From assembly GCA_014529385.2 (NCBI GenBank), contig CM043956.1, forward strand, positions 92,148,721-92,212,720: DNA of 64,000 nt. The letters run 5' to 3'. A model generated the notes under the pieces. It saw nothing but the letters and a program-made list of their open reading frames with translations, had not been told where the DNA came from and ran no database searches. Below, in pieces: positions 47,749-59,490 of the stretch (the first letter of the stretch is position 1; every line of letters starts with the position of its first letter). The stretch comes from Adiantum capillus-veneris. Lineage: Eukaryota > Streptophyta > Polypodiopsida > Polypodiales > Pteridaceae. Both the position numbers and the translations under genes were made by a program.

Positions 47749-48393
47749 ATGGCCCCATCTCAAAGACCACTGATGGGTATGGAAAGACCTCAACCTGTGT
47801 TGGGTCAACAACCTCCATATCCTGGACATAATGCAGTGCATGTAAAGTACATGCATCCAGAGGGAGTCATAGATGAACAAGCACTAGTGCTTGTTACACC
47901 CTATGCTGAACCTAATCCTTCTACAGTAATGGTAGAAGGAGATTGGTATAATTCACATCCACCACCAATGGAAGAACCTGTGACTTATACTACACCAGAG
48001 CTTGCACCGATGTACTATGTAGCTAATCAAGGTGTTAGACCTCCGATGGTAAGACCCATGATTAAGACAAGAACTGGAAACTGTCATAAATGTGGTGCAT
48101 ATGATCATTGGAAAAATGAATACCCAGAGCCTGACAAGAGCCTTAAGACAATTGAAGCTTATTGCATACAATGTTACAAAAAGGGGGAACACTTCCCTGA
48201 AGATTGTCCAAAAAATCCTTTAAACAAGGATAAAACAGTAGTGAACGTAGTCCAAGTGAAACCTAGTAGCTCGTCTAAACCGATTGTTCCAATTAAGGTA
48301 ATCACTAGAGCCCAGGCTAAGAAAAAGAAACATAACTCCTCAGATGATTCAAAAAATACTAAAATTTTCTCTCAAAAGACCAAAAGAAGCTGA
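47749..48393 (+). pseudogene. E6 Gag, nucleocapsid region
   Basis: 214-codon frame. Pro/Gln-rich start, then two knuckles: CHKCGAYDHWKNEYP (last Cys replaced by Tyr) and CIQCYKKGEHFPEDC. It ends with a basic KKKKHNSSDDSKN stretch. The first knuckle can no longer bind zinc normally. Confidence 0.78.
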
Positions 48394-48639
48394 AGCAAAA
48401 TGTATGAGATGAGAAAACAAAAACAAAGGATTGAAATCGAGGAGAAAGCAAAGAAACTATTCTAGGAAAAAGTGAAAGAAACTGGAAGCGAAATCAAGGA
48501 AACCACAGTGAAATCTGGAGGACCAATTTTGGTAGACAAAACTTCTGAGCCTATTAATGCAGCCTTGGAAGCTTACCAAGTGGGACATAAAGCAGACCAA
48601 AACAGGGAAAACAAATGAAAAAACTATCCTTCTCCAGAT

Positions 48640-49755
48640 ATGGAAGCAACCAAACTTGAAGCTTATCAAAATTTGGTAAGAATTACTCAAGAGATGTTGG
48701 AAAAACAAAAACCCAAGCTCGTGAGTATGGCAAAACCTGAGGAGCTTGTAGTAGGAAATAGTAAAGAAAAATCCAAAGTGGTGGTAGAACCTCACCTTGA
48801 AACAAAAAAACCAGAAATCATAGTGCCTGACAGCGAAGATGCCTTAGACGAAATTCCATTTGTAGAAGAATATTGGCGAGGACACTTATGGGAAAAAGTT
48901 AGAGAGATTAATGATGGGAGCCTAACTTTGAAGTCAGCTCCTATAGAGGAAGTTTGGTTAGACAATCTATCTCCTAATATGGACATGGATGTACAATCCT
49001 TGTATGGGGATTGTGGCTCTGAAGCTTCAGGAATGTCTAAAACATTGAGTTTGAAAACACTACCCTCTTACTTAGGAGATAACGAAGATGAATCCATAGT
49101 GTATAAAACCACTCAGATAAAAAGAGCGGAACAGACCCTAGAGGTAGACAACATCCATTCAATCATGTCTACACCCATTAAATGCACTCTTACTTTAGGA
49201 AAACTGTTAAAAATCAGACCATATTTATGGAATGATCTACAGAAAACTTTAGAGAAGGTGGGGATAACAGGGCTAATCGCCAAAAATTTAGGAAAATTGA
49301 AACACAGATTGGATAGCAAAGAGATTCGATCTGTTCCAATGAACAAAGTCGGAGAATACTATGAAGGGGAAGAAGGAAACACGACCCTTCTAGTGCAATA
49401 TAATGATATAGAAACCATGGCAATACTGGATAGTGGGGCAGTCATAGCCATAGCCACAAAAGCAGTATGGGAATCATGGGGACAACTAGCCATTAGACAA
49501 ACTCGAATGAAATTGCAATTGGTTGATGGACACGTCAAAAGACCCTTAGGACTGTTTGAAAAAGTGATAGTTAATTCCTGTGAGATTGAATATCAATAGA
49601 CTTTTTTCATAGTGGACTTTGGAAAGAAACTTAATTATGAAATCATCTTTGGGAAGACCTTTCATGCGGCAAGTACAACTCATACAACTCATTCAAGACT
49701 GGGGAAACAATTATCTATACTTAAAGCAAGTGGGATCAATAACAAGGGTTAATCT
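48640..49755 (+). pseudogene. E6 first aspartic protease with acidic linker
   Basis: 319-codon frame ending at TAG 49597-49599. The linker is Lys/Glu-rich. The protease begins with YNDIETMAILDSGAVIAIAT (D-S-G-A active site) and LVDGHVKRPLGLFEKVIV. After the stop the same frame reads TFFIVDFGKKLNYEIIFGKTF, the second half. The stop follows EIEYQ. This is the standard PR between Gag and RT. Confidence 0.83.
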
Positions 49756-49780
49756 AAAAGATTACACTTATTGAGATGTC

Positions 49781-50940
49781 ATGAAAACACCCATACAAGA
49801 ATTTGACTCAGTCTCTTTGGCTGAAACTAAGCTTCCATCTTGGTTGAATAAAAACACACCTATTTGGATGTGCGGAGCCTCAGAAAACGGGAGCTTAAAA
49901 AGAGAAGAATGTATCTTAGAAAGGGATTGCACAAATGAAGCCTATATACCTGAACCCTTTCCAAAGCATTTGTTTGAGCCATTTGAGTGGACTCAAATTT
50001 TAGCAACAATGGATGTATGTGTAAATACGTCTATGCCTACTCAATTTTGCAATGAGGACGGCTATGAAATAATTCCCATACAAATGATTTCAACCCTTCA
50101 CATTGAAGACGAAATTCAGGAATCCAAGGACTTAATGAAAACTCAACAAGTCTTTTTAGACCTCTACTATGATGTAATAAATGAGTTAGAAGAACATTTA
50201 GCTACCTCATATGATTCGGGGTTAGAAAAAGAACATGTGAGAGCTAAGCTACTCATGAAAAGAGGGGAGGAAATTTTTTTGACTTTCCAAACCAGAAATT
50301 GAGAAGACAAAAATGGTATAGAAGAAAAAGAGACACGAAAAACTTGAAAGCTAGACCTATGCCATCAGTCTCCAATAAAACATAGTTTCTGATACAGATA
50401 GATGCACATGATTGTGTCAAGGACAAAATCACTGGAAGATATCCTTTAAATGAAAAGCAGACAATATTGGAAACATCAAGAAAAATGAGAAAGAAAACTC
50501 AAGCAAAACCGAAACACCAGGACAAGAATTCAATCATGACACGAGTTGAACGGAAAAAGAAGTATCAAGAGTTGAAAAAAGCTCTAAAGGAGATATATAC
50601 AACTTAAATGGAAACCCCACTGAGGAGGATGGTAAAGATGTAATGAGTGTTCCATCCCATTACAAGAAATATACTCTCCAAGATCGAAAAATCATAGTCA
50701 AACAACCTGTAAGTGAACTACGAAAACAGGGCAAGTCCTACGAATGACTTGAAAATGCAAAAAAGATAGATCTAGCGGAACGAGGAGAAGAGCCTAGATC
50801 TGCCTACATTACAAATGACATGATGGACAAAGAAGAAGATCTTTTGATAAGCTTACTCAAAAGAATACCGAGATATCTTCGCTTGGTCTTATAAGGATCT
50901 CAAGGGTGCTGATCCAAAAATCTGTCAACATATCATACCA
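49781..50940 (+). pseudogene. E6 PR-RT linker
   Basis: Frame 49781-50302 (173 codons) is acidic and without recognised domain. From 50303 to about 50840 the text has many stops and is Lys-rich. At about 50850 the RT N-terminal block appears (EYRDIFAWSYKDLKGADPK). Confidence 0.6.
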
Positions 50941-52190
50941 ATGAGAGATGATGCAAAACCAAGAAGACAAAGGCCATACACATATAATGAAACATTTTCC
51001 AGGAAGATCAAAGAAGAGATTGAAAAGCTAAAGGAGGCCAAATTCGTTTATGAAATTGAACACACAAATTGGGTGTCTCCAATTGTGGTAGTACCCAAGA
51101 AAAATGAAAAATTAAGGGTGTGTCAATCTCAAGAAAGTGAATGCAGCTACAATTAGAGACAACTTTCTTCTTTCAATCATTGAGCATGTTTTAGAATGAG
51201 TTGTAGGAAAAGAAGCTTACAGATTTTTAGATTGCTTTTCGGGCTACAATCAACTTTTAGTTGACCCCAAGGATTAACATAAAACTACCTTTGCAACTGA
51301 ATGGAGTATTTTTTCCTATCGGGTTATGCCGTTTGGATTAACTAATGCTCCTAGCACCTTTCAAAGATTGATGAGCCATGATTTAAAAGAATATCTTTGG
51401 AAATTCTTGGAAGTATATATGGATGATCTATGTGTACATTCATCAATCTGAGCTGATCACTTTGAACACCTCAAAAAGTTATTTGACAAAATGTAGACTT
51501 TATAGGATTTGCTTAAATTCAAAAAGTGCACATTTATGGAAAGACAAGGAAAAATTCTTGGACATATATTGTCTAAAAATGGCATAGGTACTGATATGGA
51601 TAAAATTCATGTTATTGCTGATTTTTCTAGACCGACAATAGTCAAAGGGGTTCAAGCCTTCATGCGACATTGTGGATATTACAGACAATTCATTTACATG
51701 TACGCTATAATTGCAAAACCCATGTATAGTTTGATTACACGCTTTGAATTGACTGATGAGTGTGAAGAATCCTTCATGAAGCTTAAGCAAGATCTCACTT
51801 TAGCTCCAATATTGAAAGCACCAAATTGGAATAAGATATGCCACATACATGTAGATGCTTCCAATTTTGCCATTGGGTGTATACTAGCTCAACCAGGATA
51901 TTGGAAAATTGATTTTTTCTATTTCTTATTCTAGCAGACAACTGAATATGGCAGAGAAAAACTACAAAAGCACTAAAAGGGAAGGATTAGGAATGATCTA
52001 TTCCGTGAAAAAGTATACGCATTGCCTATTAGCTAACAAATTTGTGTTCTTTGTGGACCACCAAGCCTTATTGTACTTGGTCAACAAGCCATGTAACACA
52101 AGAAGAATAGTGAGATGGTTCATCATTCTTTTGGAATTTGATTTCATTGTAGTTGTGCGAAAGGACACTTTTATGTCCTGTTAGGTTACC
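50850..52190 (+). pseudogene. E6 reverse transcriptase and RNase H
   Basis: RT: TNWVSPIVVVPKKN, then after a shift VNLKKVNAATIRDNFLL, LDCFSGYNQLLVDPKD, VMPFGLTNAPSTFQRL and catalytic YMDDLCVHS near 51415. RT thumb and RNase H: frame 51509-51934 (HVDASNFAIGCILAQPG), then 51909-52184 (YSSRQLNMAEKNYKSTKREGL, VDHQALLYLVNKP). Stops at D-stop-HKTTFAT and SS-stop-ADHF match Gln and Arg positions. Confidence 0.86.
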
Positions 52191-52264
52191 ATTCTAGTGT
52201 TAATCTTGAGGAGAAAACCCAATACCTAAGTCAAGCACATATTACCATAGTAGGTCTTCACTTT

Positions 52265-53570
52265 GTGGAAGACCTAACTATGCAACGAATTTTGAGACTT
52301 GGAGTATTTTGGCCAACTATGAGCAGTGATGTTCCTTTATTTGTGAAAAATTGTCCTCAATGTCAAAAACAAGCACCCATACCTCATGTGACATTGTTCC
52401 AAATATCACTTGTTCCTAAGTGGAGTAACTATCTAGTTACTTACTTATCATGCCGAACATTTCCCGAGGATATGAGTAAATGCCGTCAAAGAGAAATTGA
52501 AACAGAAGCAAGAGACTATGCTCTTATTGGAAACCAATTGTATCGGAGAGGAAAATATCAACATCTGCATCTTTGTGCAAATGAAGATGAATATATTCCC
52601 ATTATAGAACAAGTACATGCCGGATTAGCTGGAAGTCACTTTTCTAGTGAGACCATCGGAAGACCAATCTTAATGGCAGGCATATGGTGGCCAACACTTT
52701 TTGCAGATGCCAAGGAATATGTTCGAAGGTGTGATGCATATTAACGAGAAAAAAATACCAATTTGTGTAGATAGCATGCCCTTAAGACCAATGATAGGGG
52801 ACTAGAGCTTTTGCGAAATGGGGTATAGACTATGTTGGGCCAATATAACCACCTTCTTATAGAACCCAAGCTCAATATATCATTGTAGCTACGAACTATT
52901 TGACCAAGTGGGCCGAGGCTAAAGCAACTCAAAAGAATGATGCCAGAACCACAACCGCATTCTTATATGAGACTGTGTTCACAAGATATGGACTGCCAAT
53001 AGAAATTGTCAGTGATAGAAAAACTCATCTCCTCAATGAGATAATTGAGTATTTGCTTAATGAATTTATGGTCATCCATAACAAATCAGCTCCCTATCAC
53101 CCATAAGCAAATGGACAAGCTGAGCATACGAATAAAATTCTTAGCTCGTTTTGACTAAAGTGGTTAGTTCAGGAAGGACAGATTGGGAAATGAATCTCCA
53201 TGCCAATCTATGGGCTTATCGAGTTTCATTCAAAACAGCTTTAAATGCTACACCCTTTAACCTTGTTTATGGTCTTGATGCCATACTGCCGAAGAACTTC
53301 TATTGCCGACACTAAGGGTAGCTAAAGATCTTGAGTGGACTAGACATGAATTATCAGAGAGGCTTGAAGATTTAGAAAATATTATGAGTAAAGGCTAGCT
53401 GCTGTAGCTCACATTTATGCACAAAAGCGGAAACAAAAACAGTTTTTTGATTCCTATCTAATTACAAAAATCTTCAGAAAAGGGGACTTAGTTTTAGTCT
53501 ATTCCCTTAAGCAACACATTCCCAAGTTTAAGAAAAGGGAAACGGACTGTTTATCATCGAAGATGTATCT
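52265..53570 (+). pseudogene. E6 integrase
   Basis: Frame 52265-52744 has DYALIGNQLYRRGK and the zinc region H-AGLAGSHFSSE to RRCDAY, where the last Cys is Tyr; E6b keeps CDACQQEK. Frame 52900-53106 has the catalytic core (LTKWAEAKATQKNDARTT, EIVSDRKTHLL). HP-stop-ANGQAE carries the glutamate motif with Gln changed to stop. The tail FVIEDVSVSGAVKLSTLDGE runs into the next ORF. Confidence 0.82.
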
Positions 53571-54332
53571 GTGAGTGGAGCAGTTAAGTTGTCCACTCTG
53601 GATGGTGAACCAACGGCTAATTGGATTAGTGGATGCAATTTAAAGAAGTACAATTTTCCACTAACCAATAAATTGCTAGAAAAGATGCATGCAGCAAAGC
53701 AAAGAAAGATAAAACGACAGCAAGTTATTGATGAAGCCCAAGAAGAAGCTTGGCTTCAAGTACTCAAAAAGAAAGCTGCTCTCAAAAATCAACAAATATC
53801 TATTCCCATCAATGCTCTGGAACTAGATGACCGACTATGGGAATTACAGATAGATGTAGTGACAATGGATGATGAATGGCTAGATGGAATGGACCTTCGC
53901 ATCAAAGTACAACTGAATAATCATAGCACAAATGCATTGGTCGATACAGGATCTTGAGTAAATGCAATCAATTATTCTACGTACAAGAAAGTTACAAGTC
54001 AGTCTTTGACGACAGGAATATCGACTTTTAAAGGATGCAACAAGAACCCAACACCAACATTGGGAGTAGTCAACTTAAATGTGATAGTACATGGATGTTC
54101 ATGCCCTCACCAATTTATATGCTTACCAGATGAACACATGAATGAGACAATGATTCTTGGAATCTCATGGATGCGGACGTACAAGGCAGTACCAGATTGG
54201 AATACCAATCAGCTCAGGCTATCACCTAAAGGCGGACAACTCATTGTTCCAATTGCACCAAGCAAAGAGGAATGGAAAGGAGATTACCAGCAGAACAAAC
54301 CACGAAGCAATCAATCTTCTCCATCCTATTGA
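53571..54332 (+). pseudogene. E6 second retropepsin-like domain, downstream of integrase
   Basis: The frame is open from the integrase tail at 53571. A Lys/Gln-rich helical linker (AAKQRKIKRQQVIDEAQEEA) leads to WLDGMDLRIKVQLNNHSTNA and ALVDTGS, a D-T-G-S active site. A TGA at 53955-53957 follows; E6b has CGA at this codon, so a C-to-T change explains it. In the same frame after the stop come VNAINYSTYKK, LGVVNLNVIVHG, and ETMILGISWMRTYKAVPDW, the I-L-G and W positions of retropepsins. It is separate from the PR at 48640-49755. Both E6 copies have it, so it belongs to the element. Role unknown: late cleavage, or an acquired Gag-PR fragment. Confidence 0.75.
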
Positions 54333-54959
54333 CAAGAAAATGCTACAAGTAGCATACAAGGAGTCAGGCAAATTTGGGTACCAAAAGCACAGCTTAAGGA
54401 CAAGCCGATTCAAATTTTGGTGCCCAAAACATCATCTATTGTTTCAAAGATGGTTTCAAGGTTCAAAACACAAAGAGGAGAATCTTCGAGTAGGAAACCA
54501 AAAATAAAATGGATTTGGAAGAGAAAAGAGCACTTATCTTCTCCGCAAACTGCAAAATCGATAAAGCAATGGAGAGTTAAGTCTCAAAAGACTCAACCAC
54601 AACATTCTGACCAAGACAAACCAAGATACCAAAGGCGGATAAAAGCTCGACAACAACCATTAGTGATACCGACAACTCAGGATATCAGCATGCCAAAGCA
54701 TCCTGATGGTATAATGAAGCAAAGAGCACACAAGCTACAAGATTTTCTCTTTGGAAGACAACAAAAGAAAACCTCGACATCAGAAACCCTTGAGTTAATT
54801 GCTCAAGACCCAACTCTTGCACAATATAATGGTTTGAACTGCATTAATCTTCAAAGCATGGTAGAACCAACCAAGGCTACGCATAGACACGATTGTTCAA
54901 CCCATGCACATAGTCGTCGTCCCGAAGTACGCCATCTAGGAGGGGTGGAAGGGAACTAA
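54333..54959 (+). pseudogene. E6 3' ORF, basic C-terminal part
   Basis: Overlapping frames 54157-54507 and 54417-54959 continue the same ORF after small shifts. The product is very basic (SSSRKPKIKWIWKRKEH, KQWRVKSQKTQ) and ends HDCSTHAHSRRPE. No signal peptide or membrane span, so not an envelope protein. The polypurine tract follows. Confidence 0.6.
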
Positions 54960-54999
54960 GTAATTAAGGGCAATGTTGAAGAGGGAGGAAAAAGTTTGA
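54960..54999 (+). promoter_or_regulatory. Polypurine tract of E6
   Basis: GAAGAGGGAGGAAAAAGT lies before TGTTAACGTG, the probable LTR start. E6b has the same at 59470-59490. Confidence 0.6.
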
Positions 55000-56230
55000 T
55001 GTTAACGTGTGATTTTTATAAAATTACCTAATAGTGCCCTTACAAATCATCAACAGGGGAAATTTAATTGATAACGTCTCCCCGATGAGTGTAAAAATTG
55101 TATATACTATGAGAAAATAATAAAAAATGGTCTTTTTTTGTTATTTTCATCATTTTTCTTGATATTGAGACTTAAAAATGGAGAAATCCACCAAAAATAC
55201 AATAAAGCTGTGTTTTTCAATGGATTTTCTTAATTTGGATTTTCACTTTTCTTTTTTAGCGCATTTTGTTATTTTCTTTGATTTTTTTAATAAACAGGTC
55301 AAAATTGATAATTAATAGCAAATGAGCTCAGATGGGAAAATTGAAGATACGTTGATGATTAGAAGGACAAGGTGGACAAGCATAAAAAAATTCAATCAAA
55401 TCGATAGATGGAAGCGGGAAGCCTAAATTAGGCTGCCAAGGCCTACTTTCGCAAATTCGTGCAAAATGAGCTACCGAAATTTGATTGAGGAAATTTTTGA
55501 GTCTAACATAGATTTCACGGCCTAGTAGGACTAACAGGGAAAATGGGGGAAAATGGTTTTGGGAAGTCCGAGTATAGATATCCAAGGTAGTCTAAAACCA
55601 CCTCGTGGCTTTTGACCTTCTTCGCGTGCGATTTTCCGAGTCCACAATCGTTGGTTTACGGCGCCGTCTCACACAAGACATGAGGGGTAAGTTCTATACT
55701 TATCAATGATCACTTCTGTATGGCCGGTAGCCAGTCTAAGCCCAAGGAAAAAACCCTAGAATTCGAGCAGTGTACGAAGTCCAACGACTAAAAATCGACT
55801 AAGCGGCCAGTCAATTCAACCAAATTGGACGAGACTTGAACTGTAGCATGCCCCTATATAATAGAACACTCATATATCACCAAATGACCATTCGACAGGG
55901 GTCGAGGGGAGTCCCAAGCAGAAAAGCTAGGTTTTTGCCAGATACCAGAATTGGATTCTGACTCCACAGACAACTTATAGATTGGGTCTATACACAATGT
56001 ACATGGATGGTTTCATGAAAATAGTTAAGGAAAGCTCTTGAAAAGCAAAAAATAGCTCAAAGGCTACAAAGTGTCAAATTTGACATACGAAGTCAAACTG
56101 ACTCCAAATGGGCCAAAACTGGATGGGTAGCTTTAGGACTATGTAGCGGACAAGTCTAAAGCTTCAAAAGTGACTAACCAACTCCACGGGTAAGGACATG
56201 GCAAGCACATGAAGCAATGATTAAGAAGCG
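55000..56230 (+). repeat. 3' LTR of E6 (about 1.2 kb, end approximate)
   Basis: Begins TGTTAACGTG and aligns with 59491 onwards (CTCCCCGATGAGTGTA, TAGCATGCCCCTA, ACTATGTAGCGGACAAGTC). The alignment fades after about 56180, so the end is uncertain. A TATATAA box near 55855 could be the promoter. Confidence 0.75.
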
Positions 56231-56353
56231 GCCTACATGGCTAAACTATCCAAGATTGCCAGCTCTAGAGCAAAGGAACAGCGACAGAGGAATACATGGT
56301 GCAAACCCTAACGGGCGCCATGACATTCTTCAAGAGCCTTCCTGATCTCTCAT

Positions 56354-56827
56354 GTGCCATGCTCTACAAAATTTGCCAAATGCTGCTCACATGCATTGAA
56401 GCTTTTCAGGAGCCAGAGCAAGCAAGAGCACCATGGATGTCAATTCCTTGAAGGTAATAAGGGTCTCTGCTACGACGGCCATCCTTCCAAAGAATTCCTT
56501 TATGGCTTCTACGCCCGATGCATGTTCTTGCCATCTAGTAATATGTTGGCGTTTGAAGAAGCATTTTATATAGGGTTCTTCACCTGGCGAACGAAGATAT
56601 TTGAGCCAGTGATAAGAAACCTAACCTCCGGATTTGTTGGCTACTCAGACATTGAGCTTAAAAACAGAGTCACCATGGAATTCTTGTATTTTCCTGATAT
56701 GAGAGAAGATTCAAATATGAGAAAGCACTCCATGCGCTTAAAAACCACCTCGCCAGTCGTCAACCCGAAGATTACTTCAACAGGATCTAGTAGCAGGGAG
56801 AGTAGAGAGATATACGATGCAAAGTAG
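56354..56827 (+). CDS. Orphan ORF of 157 codons
   Basis: Starts with an ATG-like codon at 56354 (MPCSTKFAKCCSHALK) and ends at TAG. Aromatic-rich middle (EEAFYIGFFTWRTKIFEP), Ser/Arg-rich end. No membrane segment or known motif. It lies between the E6 LTR and E6b. It could be a gene fragment or chance. Confidence 0.3.
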   Translation: MPCSTKFAKCCSHALKLFRSQSKQEHHGCQFLEGNKGLCYDGHPSKEFLYGFYARCMFLPSSNMLAFEEAFYIGFFTWRTKIFEPVIRNLTSGFVGYSDIELKNRVTMEFLYFPDMREDSNMRKHSMRLKTTSPVVNPKITSTGSSSRESREIYDAK

Positions 56828-57499
56828 ATTAGTGGAAAATCAAAAACTTTAGATTAGCACACTATACAAAGTGATGGCGTCATCCACCCATGCGCTCTCA
56901 AGGTAGAGCTTAGATGGCAATTTAGACAACTAGAGCAAGTAGGAATACAAGGGACTAACAATCCTTACACAAGGATGTGTTGTGTGTGTCAAGTGTGCAC
57001 ACCATTCTACCGAATTACTCATGAGAAGGCCCCCTTATATAGATGTAAGGGAGCTTCTAAACGCCCATGTGCATCCGCCCTTAGATAGCCAAGTCGAAGT
57101 AAATAGGACTCTCCCATGCACCCATATGTAGCCGCTTTTGGGTAGACAAGTCCTCCTAGAAATCGGCCACTGGCCAAAGACCACCGGCCACTGGCCACTG
57201 GACGGCCATTTTCCGATTGTCTTCCGGCCGTCGTTTGACAAGATATTCCGGCCCCAAAAAGGATTATTCCGGCAAAGGAGAAAAAAGTCTCAGGGGCTTC
57301 TGCCCCCGAGGCCCCCAAATTTGCCCTTGAATTTGCTCCGTACCATCCACGATCACAAATAGAGATCTCATCAGCGTGCAAAGCTGGAATCCACCAAATA
57401 TATGTGCACCATTGGCTTCTCCTCATATGGGGACCTTACAAAATGTGCATCATATATTGTGGTGGCAAAACTGAGAGAGGTGGGCATTGCAAGTATACC
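56828..57499. other. Non-coding segment with GGCCACTGGCC repeats
   Basis: No supported ORF. Around 57163-57211 the motif CGGCCACTGGCCA is repeated three times with variations. TATATAG near 57034 and the overall look suggest an LTR fragment on the minus strand, but there is no second copy to prove it. Confidence 0.4.
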
Positions 57500-58330
57500 A
57501 ACATAAATGCCGCCAAGGAGCTATTGAAACTAAAGCAAGAGACTATGCTCTTATTGGAAACCAATTGTATCGGAGAGGAAAGGATCAACATTTGCGTCTC
57601 TGTGCAAATGAAGATAAATATATACCCACTCTAGAACAAGCACATGCTGGATTAGCTAGAGGTCACTTTTCGAGTGAAACCAGCGCTAGAGCAATTTTAA
57701 TGGCAGGCATATGGTGGCCAACACTTTTTGCAGATGCCATATAATATTTTTGAAGATGTGATGCATGCCAACAAGAAAAAATACCAACAAGGGTAGATAG
57801 CATGCCTTTAAGACCAACGATGGGAGCTAGAGCTTTTGGAAAATGGGGCAAATACAACCACTTGCTTATAGAACTCAAGCTCAATATATCATTGTAGCTG
57901 GGCAGAGGCTAAGGCAACCAGGAAGAATGATGCTAGAACCATAGCCGCATAAGGGTAGCTAAAGATCTTGAGTGGACCGGACATGAATTGTTAGAGAGGC
58001 TTGAAGATTTAGAAAATCTTTATGAACAAAGGCTAACAACAGTAGCTCACATCTATGCAAAAAAATAGAAGCAAAAACAATTTTTTGATTCACATCTAGT
58101 CACAAAAATCTTCACAAAAGGGGACCTAGTTTTAGTTTATTTCCTTAAGCAACACATTCCCAAATTCAAGAAAAAGGAAAATGGACCGTTTGTCATTGAA
58201 GATGTATCTTCAAGTGGAGCAGTTAATTTGTCCACTATAGATGGTGAACCAATGGCTAATTGGATTAGTGGATGCCGCTTAAAGAAGTACCATTTGCTAG
58301 TAACCAATGATTTGCTAGAAAAAATGCATG
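57500..58330 (+). pseudogene. E6b integrase fragments
   Basis: Zinc region with both cysteines kept (RRCDACQQEK-type text after a stop), then a deletion of the core and the C-terminal domain (DLEWTGHELLERLEDLENL, TKGDLVLVYFLKQH). It cannot encode a working integrase. Confidence 0.78.
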
Positions 58331-58974
58331 CACCAATGTAGAGAAAGATTAAACGACAGTAGATTATTGATGAAGCTCAAGAGGAAGCTCGACTTTGAGT
58401 ACTCAAAAGGAAAGTTGCTTTCAAAAATCAACAAACACCTATTACCATCAACACTTTGGAACCAGATGAAAGACTATGGGAATCACAGCATGATGCAGTA
58501 TCAACGCATGATGAATGGTTGGATGGAGTTGACCTTCGCATCACAGTACAACTGAACAATCATAGCACAAATGCATTAGTAGATATCGGTGCTCGAATGA
58601 ATGCAGTCAGTTTTTCCACTTACAAGAAAGCTACGAATTAGTCTTTAGCATCGGGAATATCTGCTATCAAAGGATGCCACAAAAACCCAACACACGCATT
58701 GGGAGTAGTTAACTTGAATGTGATGGTAAATGGATTTTCATGTCCTCATCAATTTATATGCATACCAGATGAACATATGAATGAAACGATGATTCTTGGA
58801 ATCTCATGGATGCGGACATACAATGTAGTACCAGATTGGGACACCAATCAACTCAAGCTATCACTTAAAGGAGGACAACTCTTAGTTCCAATTGCACCGA
58901 GCAAAGAGGAATGGAAAAGAGGTCGCCCACAAAAGAAACCAGGGAATAATCAATCTACGTCAACCTCTAGATAA
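58331..58974 (+). pseudogene. E6b second retropepsin-like domain
   Basis: Same layout as E6 53571-54332. The linker has stops at three Gln codons. The domain reads DEWLDGVDLRITVQLNNHS, then ALVDIGARMNAVSF, where the active-site Thr is Ile but the next codon is still CGA. After one TAG it continues ALGVVNLNVMVNGFSC and ETMILGISWMRTYNVVPDW. The close match confirms that the domain is a fixed part of this family. Confidence 0.75.
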
Positions 58975-59430
58975 GCAAATGCTACAAGTAGGGGGCCTGA
59001 CAATATCAAAAGCACAAATCAAGGACAATCCATCTCAAATTTGGGTGCCCAAAAACTCATCTACCATACTGAAGGAAGTTTCACATCTAACAACTCAGAG
59101 AAAAACATTTTCAGAAGAGAAACTAACACTAGATGGGTTTGGAAACCAAAGGAGCATTTATCTTCTTCACAAACTGTAAAGCCGATGAATCAGTGGAGAG
59201 TTAAATCTCAACAATGTTCATCATTGTTACCCACGCTCCTATTTCAAAATATCAACAACAAACCTCGACCACAGAAACCCTTGAGTTAACTACTCAAGAG
59301 CCAACTCTTGCACTGCATACTGATTTGAATCGGATTGACCTTCAAAGCATGATAGAGCCAACCATGGCTATGCATAGACACGATTGTTCAACCCATGCAC
59401 ATATTCGTCTCCCGGAGTACTTCATCTAGG
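58975..59430 (+). pseudogene. E6b basic 3' ORF remnant
   Basis: Frames 58892-59179 and 59214-59429 correspond to E6 54333-54959, shortened and frameshifted, ending HDCSTHAHIRLPE. Confidence 0.6.
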
Positions 59431-59490
59431 AGGGACGGAAGGAAACTCCATTAATTAAGGGCAATGTTGAAGAGGGAGGAAAAAGTAGGA

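Larger units (their letters stand above)
46393..56230 (+). mobile_element. E6: Ty3/gypsy element with extra 3' protease ORF, 5' LTR missing
   Basis: Gag, PR, RT, RNase H, IN, then a long 3' ORF with a retropepsin-like domain, then an LTR beginning TGTTAACGTG at 55000. No copy of that LTR is visible upstream of gag, so the 5' end is lost. Every coding part has stops. A second, shorter copy (E6b) follows at 57500. Confidence 0.85.

Noticed and set aside
53571-54959. E6 3' ORF as an envelope-like gene
   Set aside because: No signal peptide or membrane span; it shows retropepsin motifs and a basic tail instead.
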